Shown here: positions 53,118-60,898 of the stretch, one piece after another | Position numbering within the stretch: the stretch's first letter is position 1 | How the letters are laid out: each line of letters begins with the position of its first letter | NCBI RefSeq assembly: GCF_006716565.1 | Contig: NZ_VFPG01000001.1 | Location: 4,216,001 to 4,280,000, forward strand | Reading direction: 5' to 3' | Length of the DNA stretch: 64,000 bases | Origin: Nocardia bhagyanarayanae | Lineage (GTDB): Bacteria > Actinomycetota > Actinomycetes > Mycobacteriales > Mycobacteriaceae | Made by a program: the position numbers and the translations under genes | Notes under the pieces: model-generated | The model's input: the letters and a program-made list of their open reading frames with translations, nothing else | What the model was told of the DNA's origin: nothing | The model's database searches: none

Positions 53118-54069
53118 CTCGAGCACGAACCTGCCCGCGAATGGTCATGCCCGACGCCCTTCGCGCCGGACCCCCGATGACGAACGGGCGGTTCATGCCG
53201 GCGAGGAGTGGGGGAATCCAGTCGAGTTGTTCGGCCCGGATTCGGGCCCGGACCCATGGGTCGGTGTCAGAGGGTGGTGAGTCGATCTCCTGCACGGTCG
53301 CGATTGCGGCGGGCAGCAGCAGGCGGATCTCGGTGAGTGTGCCCTGGACTCGGACCGACACATCGTGCCGATAGGGTGCAGTGGCAAGTGCTGATAGCAG
53401 ATGTGCGGTCGGCTCGAATCCGGCGGGCGGAGTGAATGTTCCGGGTCATGTGGTCACCGCGGTGATGCGGTCGAGCCGGAACTGGCGTAGTTCGTCACTG
53501 CTGCTGTCCTGTCCCGTCAGGTACCACCGGCCGGAGTGCTCGACGAGCCCGTACGGGTGCACGGTGCGCTCGCTGGGCCGGCCGTCGCGGTCGGTGTAAT
53601 CCATTGCGACCGATCGGTGTTCGCGGGTGGCTTCGGCGAGCAGGAGGAGGACGGCGGTCTCGACAGCGACGTCCGGGCGGGCGTCGGCGGTGAATTCGAC
53701 GGTGTTGATCAGTGCGTCCAGCCGGGCCGTCAGACGTGGGGGTAGGACGCGGCGGAGTTTGGCCGTCGCGCTGTCGGCTGCGAAGGTGGCAGTTGTCGAC
53801 CGGCTGGTGAGGAGTCCGAGTAACACGGCCACCGCCTCGTCGTCGGTCAGCATCAGCGGTGGCATTCGGTATCCGGGAGCGAGCCGGTATCCCCCGTAGC
53901 GGCCCCGCACCGATCGGACCGGGATATCCAGGTCGGTGAGATGTGTGACGTATCGCCTGACGGTGCGTTCATCGACGCCGAGCCGTCCGGCGAGTTCGCC
54001 GACGGTATGAGTACCGCCGGTCTGCAACAGCTCGAGCAGGGCCAGCACTCGGGCGGTGGGGCGCGTCAT
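53104..54069 (-). pseudogene. WYL-domain regulator interrupted by an in-frame stop
   Basis: The HTH (VGELAGRLGVDERTVRRYVTHL) and WYL domain (VHPYGLVEHSGRWYLTGQD, then RLDRITAVTT) end at TGA 53446-53448. The same frame then resumes with PGTFTPPAGFEPTAHLL and a complete WCX C-terminal domain to 53104. Removing the stop gives a normal ~321-residue YafY-like regulator. A CGA to TGA change would explain it. It is divergent from a VOC protein, its likely former target. Confidence 0.85.
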
Positions 54070-54172
54070 CGGGAAATTCTCGCATCCATACCGGGCGGAA
54101 ACTGTCCGGTATCGGCTCTACCGTGGCGTGCGGCGGTGGAACCTCCGCCTCATCCGACAGCAGGAGCACACA

Positions 54173-54571
54173 ATGAAGCTCGTCTCGATCCGTCTGATCA
54201 CCAACGACATCCAGCGGCTGGTCAGTTTCTATCACCACGTGACCGGCGTCGAAGCAAACTGGGCTACACCGGATTTCGCCGAAATCGTCACACCGGCTGG
54301 CACCCTCGCGATCGGAAGCACCCGCACCGTGGCGCTGTTCGCCGCGGGCAGCGCGCACCCAGCCGACAATCACACGGCGATCATCGAATTCTTGGTCCCC
54401 GACGTCGATGCCGATTACCGGCGGTTGCGAGATACGGTCGAGGATTTCGTCAACGAGCCCACGACGATGCCGTGGGGGAACCGGTCTTTGCTGTTTCGCG
54501 ACCCCGACGGCAACCTGATCAACCTCTTCACCCCGGTAACCGCCCAGGCCATCGCGAAATTCGCCGGTTGA
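54173..54571 (+). CDS. VOC-family (glyoxalase fold) protein
   Basis: 132 residues from ATG 54173, with AGGAG upstream. The two betaalphabetabeta halves are visible: VSIRLITNDIQRLVSFYHHVTGVEA and HTAIIEFLVPDVDADYRRLRD. WGNRSLLFRDPDGNLINLF closes the fold with the conserved metal/ligand edge. Such proteins can be metal-dependent lyases or antibiotic sequestrators. It is divergent from the interrupted WYL regulator. Confidence 0.9.
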   Translation: MKLVSIRLITNDIQRLVSFYHHVTGVEANWATPDFAEIVTPAGTLAIGSTRTVALFAAGSAHPADNHTAIIEFLVPDVDADYRRLRDTVEDFVNEPTTMPWGNRSLLFRDPDGNLINLFTPVTAQAIAKFAG

Positions 54572-54721
54572 CAGCCGCTCATCCGCTCGTCGGCATTATG
54601 TTGCGTCAACTGCTGCGAGCTCGGATTCAGGTCAGCCACTCCTCAGCCGGGAATCCAGGCCGAACGAGAACGCGATGTTCGGATCCGTGACGGGTACGAC
54701 GGAATCGAATATCGTTCGCGC

Positions 54722-55510
54722 ATGTTCCCCACCTGGCGAATCGCCTCTGCCAAAGCGACCTTTCAGCGCTGGCCCCGGCATGCCACCCTTGGGCTGGCGA
54801 AATCGATCGCACTCGTCGGGTTTCCCGCAGCACTCATCGGAGTTGCAGTGAGGGCCGGATTACCCTCCACCGCAACCGAACTGATCGTTGTAGTCTGGCT
54901 GCTGCTCATGGTGGCCACCGTCCTCGTCGCGGGCTGGCTCTGGGCGTGGCGCGTCAGCGAAGTCGCCAAGAAGGAAAACAGTGCGCGCTACGACGTGCTG
55001 CGGGACATCGAAACCTCGCGGCTCACCCTGCGCCGACCGGCGCCGAAGGACGCAGTCTCGCTCGAAGCCACGATCGACGATGCGATGCTCGCCGGCAACG
55101 GCTGGACAGAACGACATGGCCGGGCACTGATCAAGGCGATCGGCGGCGGCCACCCGACTCCAGGGCTTCTCGTGTTCGAGTCGCGGTCGGACGCAAGCGT
55201 GATCGGTGGCGCAACTGTGCACCCCACCGGCGACGAGACGTCGTCGCGTTCCATCGGTTGGTGGATCGGCCCCAGTCACCGGGGAGCCGGTTATGCGAGC
55301 GAAGCGGTGGCGGCACTCGTCGACGCGATTCACGACGCCGGATATACCGGCGTCGAGATCGGCACGAACGAGTCGAATCTCGCGGTACAGCGCATCTGCG
55401 ACAAGATCGGCGCAACGGTAGTGGACCGGCGACCGCAGCCGTTGCCGAACGGATCGACTGTCCCTGGAATCTGGTATGAACATCAACGTGTGGTCACAGA
55501 ACCCACGTGA
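54722..55510 (+). CDS. Membrane-anchored GNAT acetyltransferase
   Basis: 262 residues. Two transmembrane helices (~26-46 and ~52-75) are joined to a GNAT domain at ~95-255. The domain starts RLTLRRPAPKDAVSLEATID and has the acetyl-CoA loop region GWWIGPSHRGAGYASEAV and TGVEIGTNESNLAVQRICDKIG. RimJ/RimL-like in pattern. The fusion to membrane helices is unusual and would place the active site at the inner membrane face. Confidence 0.82.
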   Translation: MFPTWRIASAKATFQRWPRHATLGLAKSIALVGFPAALIGVAVRAGLPSTATELIVVVWLLLMVATVLVAGWLWAWRVSEVAKKENSARYDVLRDIETSRLTLRRPAPKDAVSLEATIDDAMLAGNGWTERHGRALIKAIGGGHPTPGLLVFESRSDASVIGGATVHPTGDETSSRSIGWWIGPSHRGAGYASEAVAALVDAIHDAGYTGVEIGTNESNLAVQRICDKIGATVVDRRPQPLPNGSTVPGIWYEHQRVVTEPT

Positions 55511-55757
55511 TCAGGTGCTCTCTCCCAGATGTGAATGGGCCCACGACAGCCCGCGGTGGGTCCGGCAGATCTTCGCGTCGATGGTTGTATGGGGTAGAGA
55601 GACGGCGAGTAGCGACGTCGAGCTGGCAGCTGGCCGGTGAATTCGAGCCCGAGCTCGTCCAGTCGACAGAAAGTGGTCAGGTCACGCGGGAGAGACCCCG
55701 ACCAGGACTAGCGTCGTTCACGTCGGACGCTGCTTCCCGACGCTTCCCGTTGACTGG

Positions 55758-56630
55758 TCAGCGGCCGATGCTGTCCAGTTCGGCCACGTCCTCGCCGGAG
55801 AGGGCGAGCCCGGCGCCGGCGATGTTCTCGCGCAGATGCGCAGTCGATGACGTGCCCGGGATCAGCAGGATGTTCGGGGAGCGCTGCAGTAGCCAGGCCA
55901 GCGCGACGGACATCGGTGCTGCCCCCAGCCGGTCGGCGACTCCCGACAGCGCCGCGGACTGTAGCGGCGTGAAACCCCCGAGGGGGAAGAACGGTACGTA
56001 GGCGATGTCGGCGGCGGCGAGCCGGTCGATGAGGTCGTCGTCGTGGCGGTGGGCGAGGTTGTACATGTTCTGCACGCATACGATCTGTCCGATGCGCTGC
56101 GCCTCGGCGACCTGCTCGGTGGTGACGTTGCTGACGCCGAGGTGGCGGATCAGACCTTCCTGCTGGAGGTCGACGAGCGTCCCGAACGCCTCTGCGAGCG
56201 AGCCGGGCTGGGGGCCTTCGGCATTGCCCATCCGCATGTTGACCAGGTCGAGTACCTCGAGACCGAGGGACTGCAAGGTCTCGTGGACCTGCTTGCGCAG
56301 GTCTTCGGGCCGCCGGGCTGTGGGCCACCCGCCCTGCGCGTCGCGGTTCGCCCCTACCTTGGTGGCGATGAACAACGACCGAGGATAGGGGTGCAGGGCT
56401 TCGCGGATCAGCTCGTTGGTGACCTGCGGGCCGTAAGCGACACTGGTGTCGATGTGGGTGATCCCGGCCTCGACTGCCTCGCGCAGTACCGCCAGGGCAC
56501 CGTTGTGGTCGGCGGGCGGGCCCATGACCCACGGGCCCGCGAGCTGCATCGCGCCGTAGCCGAAGCGGGTGACGGGCGAATCGTCCAGATTCCAGGTGCC
56601 GCCGGGAAGTGAGGTGGGGGATGCGTTCAT
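55758..56630 (-). CDS. Aldo/keto reductase
   Basis: 290 residues from ATG 56630. AKR motifs: GITHIDTSVAYGPQVTNELI holds the catalytic Asp/Tyr, LFIATKVGA the Lys, and IRHLGVSNVTTEQVAEA the later strand. IPGTSSTAHLRENI binds NADP. It is divergent from an HxlR regulator with a palindrome between, forming a regulated unit. Confidence 0.93.
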   Translation of the reverse strand: MNASPTSLPGGTWNLDDSPVTRFGYGAMQLAGPWVMGPPADHNGALAVLREAVEAGITHIDTSVAYGPQVTNELIREALHPYPRSLFIATKVGANRDAQGGWPTARRPEDLRKQVHETLQSLGLEVLDLVNMRMGNAEGPQPGSLAEAFGTLVDLQQEGLIRHLGVSNVTTEQVAEAQRIGQIVCVQNMYNLAHRHDDDLIDRLAAADIAYVPFFPLGGFTPLQSAALSGVADRLGAAPMSVALAWLLQRSPNILLIPGTSSTAHLRENIAGAGLALSGEDVAELDSIGR

Positions 56631-56697
56631 CGTGCTTCGTTCTGCTCTCTGATCCGAGGTGGCGCGTCTCGCCACCACGGACCATCATTGGGGAGTT

Positions 56698-56714
56698 ACT
56701 TCCTATCGGGAAGT
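56698..56714. promoter_or_regulatory. HxlR operator palindrome
   Basis: ACTTCCTATCGGGAAGT: a 6-bp inverted repeat with a 5-bp spacer between the divergent aldo/keto reductase and HxlR genes. GTTACT/AGTA-type edges fit HxlR-family sites. Confidence 0.75.
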
Positions 56715-56753
56715 AGGCACTTCAAGGTGCGTAACTCACTCTCAGGAATAGGT

Positions 56754-57200
56754 GTGATCAGGTTGGGGACGACAAACGCCGCTCAGCGACGAGCGCAGGC
56801 CAAGGTGGAATACAACGCGTTCATGGCGGCATGCCCCAGTCGCCAACTGCTCGACCGGATCTCGGACAAGTGGGTTGTGCTCGTTCTATGCGCGCTCGGG
56901 GGCGACGCTTCCGACCAGCCCGCTGTGGTGAGCGATGCGAGGGCGATGCGCTACTCCGAGATTTCGCGCCTGCTGGCGGGAGTCAGCCAGAAGATGTTGA
57001 CCCAGACATTGCGGTCGCTGGAACGTGATGGCCTGATCACCCGCACCGTGACGCCAACCGTCCCCGTCACCGTCTCCTACAAGGTGACCGACCTGGGCCT
57101 CTCCCTCCACCACCTGACCCGCGGACTCAGATCATGGGCGCAGAGCCATATGGACGAGGTCCTCTTTTACCGCGCCACTTATGACGCTCGCGTCTCGTAA
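56754..57200 (+). CDS. HxlR-family transcriptional regulator
   Basis: 148 residues from GTG 56754; later starts are possible. CPSRQLLDRISDKWVVLVL holds the conserved cysteine before the winged helix, and RYSEISRLLAGVSQKMLTQTLRSLERDGLITR is the HxlR HTH. The cysteine may sense electrophiles, which suits control of the adjacent aldo/keto reductase. Confidence 0.9.
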   Translation: MIRLGTTNAAQRRAQAKVEYNAFMAACPSRQLLDRISDKWVVLVLCALGGDASDQPAVVSDARAMRYSEISRLLAGVSQKMLTQTLRSLERDGLITRTVTPTVPVTVSYKVTDLGLSLHHLTRGLRSWAQSHMDEVLFYRATYDARVS

Positions 57201-57616
57201 CCAACACCTCGAACCGTCGGATACCACCACACCCTCGATTGTGAAGCGCCGGTCATGATCGTCATCTTCGACTACGCCAGTAGCCCAAGGCATTTCGTCC
57301 GAGGGTTCAGCCTGGCCGGGATCGCCGTCCTCGACGACGTCAGGTGCCCAGGGCCTTCCGGACCAGTAGCTGACAAGCGACCCGACAAGTTCTCGATCTC
57401 GGTACAGTTCAAAGGGCGAGCGCCAATCCACCAGTCCGCGGTTCGGGCGGTCGTCGCTCACGGCTGATAGCGCGCCCGCAAGGCGTCGGGCTGAGCGTCC
57501 TGGAATCGGCATGATGGTGCGTTCGGCTGACCGCGTGGCCTACTACGTATGACCTCAGCTGGGCCGACGGCTGCTACGTTCGTCGCTATCGTTGCTGGCT
57601 TGCAGGGGGTAAATCG
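57201..57616. other. Uncertain stretch after HxlR gene
   Basis: A minus-strand frame (57512-57132) reads LVDWRSPFELYRDRELVGSL and PWATGVVEDDDHD and could be a hypothetical protein. It overlaps the HxlR gene's end, shows no family and no clear ribosome site. I leave it uncalled. Confidence 0.3.
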
Positions 57617-58233
57617 ATGGAAGAGGCCGCGCTGGCTTTTCGCGAGTATCAGTTGGCGATGCTGGCTCCGATGTGTGAAAGTGCCCCGGCTCAGCCGCAG
57701 GCAGTGCTCGATGCAGTCGATGCGTCGCGCGCCGATGCCGAGGTCGCCGCGGACCGGCGTCGATGGGCAATCCCCACCACTCTCGACGAATACAAAACAG
57801 CTTGCGGTGTGCCGGATTGGGAAGCTGCCGACGAACCTCAAGAGGGCCGCCAGATGCGCTACGCACGGTGGGATCTGGCGTTCTGGCCCGGCCTGCAAAT
57901 CGAGCTGACCCAGGTCTGGCCCACCACAGTCATATTCAGACGGTTCGTTCGCCGCCGGGAGGTGCCATCGCCTCGGCTCGAGTCCCTGGAAGACCTGGCA
58001 CCGTGGTCATGCACCGTCGGAGAGTTCGACCGCAGCGTCTTCGGTCCACTCGAGAATGTTGACGGTTTCGGCGCTGTGGGCGATGTTTACGCCTTCGTCG
58101 CCAGCGATCCAGACTCCGGAAAAGGCTCACCTACTGGGCGTACTTCGATTGGAGCCTGTTGCAGTCGGTCGCACCGGCGCCCGATGATTACTTGTCGAAG
58201 CCATGCTGCGAGCTTCATGGGCAGGTTCCCTGA
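57617..58233 (+). pseudogene. Hypothetical protein frameshifted near its end
   Basis: The frame from ATG 57617 is coding-like for ~170 residues (EEAALAFREYQLAMLAPM, then YARWDLAFWPGLQIELTQVW and VGDVYAFVASDPDSGK). At an A4 run near 58120 it diverges into unnatural sequence. The neighbouring frame then gives LTYWAYFDWSLLQSVAPAPD and stops at 58233. The joined protein is ~205 residues with no family I know. Confidence 0.6.
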
Positions 58234-58724
58234 GGGGACCGCCGAGTTCGGTGGTAGCGATGTGGTCGAAGACCGATCTGGGGACATCCGTCCGCGCCGG
58301 AACCCGTGTCCCGGGTCCGCGGACCGGTAGTGGCGGTTCGACCACTGCCTACCCGATCAACCACGATCCGCGTTCTCGCCGCGTCGAATCATGGGGCTGC
58401 TGTAGGGAGTACGGAGAGGTGACATCGTCGTCTCCCTCTCCGTATGCGGGCATTCGAGGAGTGTGTAACCGACATCTCACCCCGGCGAGCAGGGCCGACT
58501 CTGCACTCCTAAGGCCCGTAACAGCCCGCGCGATCAGCGGCTACTCAATACTGCAACGGCAGTCAGGTGAGCGGGTGGGCCGCAGCGCCGGGTAGTTGGC
58601 TGAGGCGGGGTTGGTGTTGCCGCCAGGTCGACCGGGCCCAGAGGTGTTGGGGTGGCTGTGCGCCGGCTCCATCTCTGACCGAGTTCCTCACCGAATCCCC
58701 ACATCGCTTTGCTGTACTCATCTC
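58234..58724. other. Intergenic region with hairpin
   Basis: No gene is convincing. TACGGAGAGG (58410-58419) pairs exactly with CCTCTCCGTA (58435-58444) over a 15-base loop. It may be a terminator or a structured RNA element. Confidence 0.4.
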
Positions 58725-59282
58725 GTGAAATCGGTAGAGGTGGGGGCGAGGACTCTTGCGGGCTTGGGCAGTTGCGTCGCCGCCATACTGGTCCTGCTCT
58801 ACGGTGTGGTGATGTTGATCGCCGGCATGCCCGACGAGGAGGTTCCGGCTGGACAGAACGGCGTCTTCTCGAGCAAAGCAATCATTGTCGGGGCGGCGGC
58901 CATAGCGCTGTTCGTCGGCGCGATTACGGCGCGAGCCGCGATGATCATCGGCGGCTGCTTGCTGTTCATCGTGGATTTCGTTCTTCTGCTCGCCTGGGAT
59001 TCAATGCTCCATGACCAACCAGCGAACTCCCTCAGCGAGGGTGAGTCGGCGCATCCGTCCGAGATCGTGCTGACGGTGTTGGTGCTCTGGGTAGTGTTCC
59101 CTGTTCTGACGATGCTGATCGCCATTGTGTGGTCAGCCGGTCGGTCGAAGGCTGGCCTGATCGGCCAGTCGCCGAGTCGACTCGAGGGCATGGTGGCCAA
59201 CGCTCGATTGGACCAGAACATGAAGGCAGGTTCGGGCGTTGCCGATGCCCCGAGAAATCAATTGGAGCCGCCCTGGTGGTAG
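58725..59282 (+). CDS. Four-helix membrane protein
   Basis: 185 residues from GTG 58725. Hydrophobic helices lie at ~8-28, ~45-65, ~68-90 and ~110-132, with a charged C-terminal tail (KAGLIGQSPSRLEGMVANAR). The loop PDEEVPAGQNGVF lies outside or inside. No family recognised. Composition looks coding. It overlaps the next relic's beginning by a few bases. Confidence 0.65.
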   Translation: MKSVEVGARTLAGLGSCVAAILVLLYGVVMLIAGMPDEEVPAGQNGVFSSKAIIVGAAAIALFVGAITARAAMIIGGCLLFIVDFVLLLAWDSMLHDQPANSLSEGESAHPSEIVLTVLVLWVVFPVLTMLIAIVWSAGRSKAGLIGQSPSRLEGMVANARLDQNMKAGSGVADAPRNQLEPPWW

Positions 59283-59563
59283 CGATTCGGCTTTCTCTGC
59301 TCACCGAGGAGAGGTGGCGCGTCCCGCAGCCGGGCCGCTACCTCGCCTACGCCGAGTTCGAGCGGCAGGAGTCGGGCGGGCAACTGGTCTCCGGTGCCTT
59401 CGAGGTCTCCGGTGCCGCCCAGCCGGACGCCCCCAGTCCATGACCCTGCCGAACCCCGCCTCACCCCGGCCACGCCGACGGCCGGAAGTCCGGTGACTGG
59501 GCCCACTACGCCGCCGAAGGCCGACTCGTGACCCGGCCCTTCACCGTGGAGGTGAACCGGTGA
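59280..59563 (+). pseudogene. Remnant of an upstream operon gene, multiply frameshifted
   Basis: One frame gives RWRVPQPGRYLAYAEFERQ and SGAFEVSGAAQPD. Another then gives GRKSGDWAHYAAEGRLVTRP and FTVEVNR, whose TGA overlaps the following GTG. The pieces resemble a periplasmic beta-sandwich protein that precedes YtkA-like genes. It has no start. Confidence 0.4.
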
Positions 59564-59935
59564 AGCGCACGTATTTCCTGCTGGCCGCTTGTCTTCTCCT
59601 GTCGGGTGTGCTGTTCGCCGTCGCGACGAATTGGTTCGGCCGCGCCCCCGAGTACGTGGCGGCGGCGGGCACGCGATACACGCGTCAGCGTGCTGCCTGT
59701 CGATCCGCTCGAGGTGCGGGTGACTTCCGGTGACGCCGACACGGTCACGATGGCGGCGGTCATGCCGAGCATGGGTCACGCGCTGCCGCCGGTCGACACC
59801 GTCCAAGCCGAGCCCGGCCACTTCGTCGCTGCGGAGGAGGTGTTCGTCATGGGTGGCGAGTGGGAGCTGTCGATCACTGTCTCCCGGACCGGCGGCCAAG
59901 AGGTGATCACCGTCAGCACGGTAGTCGACCGGTGA
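59560..59935 (+). pseudogene. YtkA/FixH-like exported protein, frameshifted
   Basis: GTG 59560 opens a signal peptide (MKRTYFLLAACLLLSGVLFA). After GTRYT the frame breaks near 59683. The other frame carries SVLPVDPLEVRVTSGD, then VMPSMGHALPPVDTVQAEPG and FVMGGEWELSITVSRTGG, the YtkA-like domain. One base removed would restore ~125 residues. YtkA/FixH-type proteins occur with copper-handling genes. Confidence 0.6.
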
Positions 59936-60109
59936 CTTGCTGAGGTTCACGCCGCGATGTCGCCCTCCGCACGCTGTTGGCTGGGTTCACACCGGCAGTG
60001 GCACAACGGATCTCGGTGGATTCCAGAGCGAAGGGGCTGCGCGGCGATGGCAGAGCAGACCGTCCCATACGGCCCCGTATCCGATGTGGCTGATGCGGCG
60101 ATGAACAGG

Positions 60110-60826
60110 TCAAAACCGGCGATAGATAATCGGCTGCGCGGCGATGCCGTTGGCTTTGAAGTTGGCCAGTACGAAGCTGCGGAAGGTGGGCCGGAAGATC
60201 AGGCTGGGTAGGAAGGTCCGCCAGTTCGGCCAGCTGGCGTGGTTGACGAGCCCGTAGTCTGCGGGCTCCCCCTCCACTGGCCGCATCAGTGCGGAGTTGG
60301 GCAGCGCGGTCTTGGCCTGGAACCACCCTGCGGTGTACTCCCACACCTTCAGCAGGGTCTCGCGGTCGTTGGCGTAGAAGTAGTTGAACAGGAAGCAGTG
60401 GTCTCGGCTGTGGTCCACGTCGCCGAGCAGCCCGGCGTTGTCGGCGACGATCTGGTGGGTCCGGCGGGCGGCCGCGCTGAGAGTCTCGACAAGTTCCTTG
60501 TAGGCGGCGCTCTCGCGCAGCTCCAGCGCGGCCTCCACGGACGCGGTGCGGATCAGCACGACGAGGTCGAAGCGCGCGGGCTGGAGGCCCTTGGCGGCCA
60601 GCACCTCGTCGCCCTCGCCCGGTGGCCGCAGGACCGCGCGGAACACGTTTACCTCGCGCGCCTCTATGCCCGCGGTGAGCGCCGCGAGGCGGGCGGCCAG
60701 CTGGATCGGAGCAGACGCGAAGGGGCCACGCCAGGAGCCGACCTCGCCGGCCAGCATGATAAATCCGTCGTCGGTCGGGGGCAGTGCGCGGGCCTTGATC
60801 GCCGCGTGGTCATTGATCAGCTTCAT
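60110..60826 (-). CDS. Dimeric alpha/beta-barrel-like hypothetical protein
   Basis: 238 residues. Two ferredoxin-like halves are suggested by FDLVVLIRTASVEAALELRES in the middle and by VNVFRAVLRPPGEGDEV before it. A C-terminal aromatic region follows (HCFLFNYFYAND, FRPTFRSFVLANF). No catalytic residue was identified. It converges with the preceding relic and lies 72 bp after the LuxR regulator's stop, so it may be transcribed with it. Function unknown. Confidence 0.6.
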   Translation of the reverse strand: MKLINDHAAIKARALPPTDDGFIMLAGEVGSWRGPFASAPIQLAARLAALTAGIEAREVNVFRAVLRPPGEGDEVLAAKGLQPARFDLVVLIRTASVEAALELRESAAYKELVETLSAAARRTHQIVADNAGLLGDVDHSRDHCFLFNYFYANDRETLLKVWEYTAGWFQAKTALPNSALMRPVEGEPADYGLVNHASWPNWRTFLPSLIFRPTFRSFVLANFKANGIAAQPIIYRRF

Positions 60827-60898
60827 GACGCCGACGCTAGCCAGAGGCGTTCGGGATCGCTTCCGTCATCCGACTGGCGGTGAGGTGCTGTTCGGGGG

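Noticed and set aside
57132..57512. Minus-strand 126-codon frame
   Set aside because: Overlaps the HxlR gene's end, lacks a ribosome site and any family; kept only as an uncertain note.
59258..59950. 230-codon minus-strand frame
   Set aside because: Antisense of the YtkA-like relics, which are supported by signal peptide and domain blocks on the plus strand.
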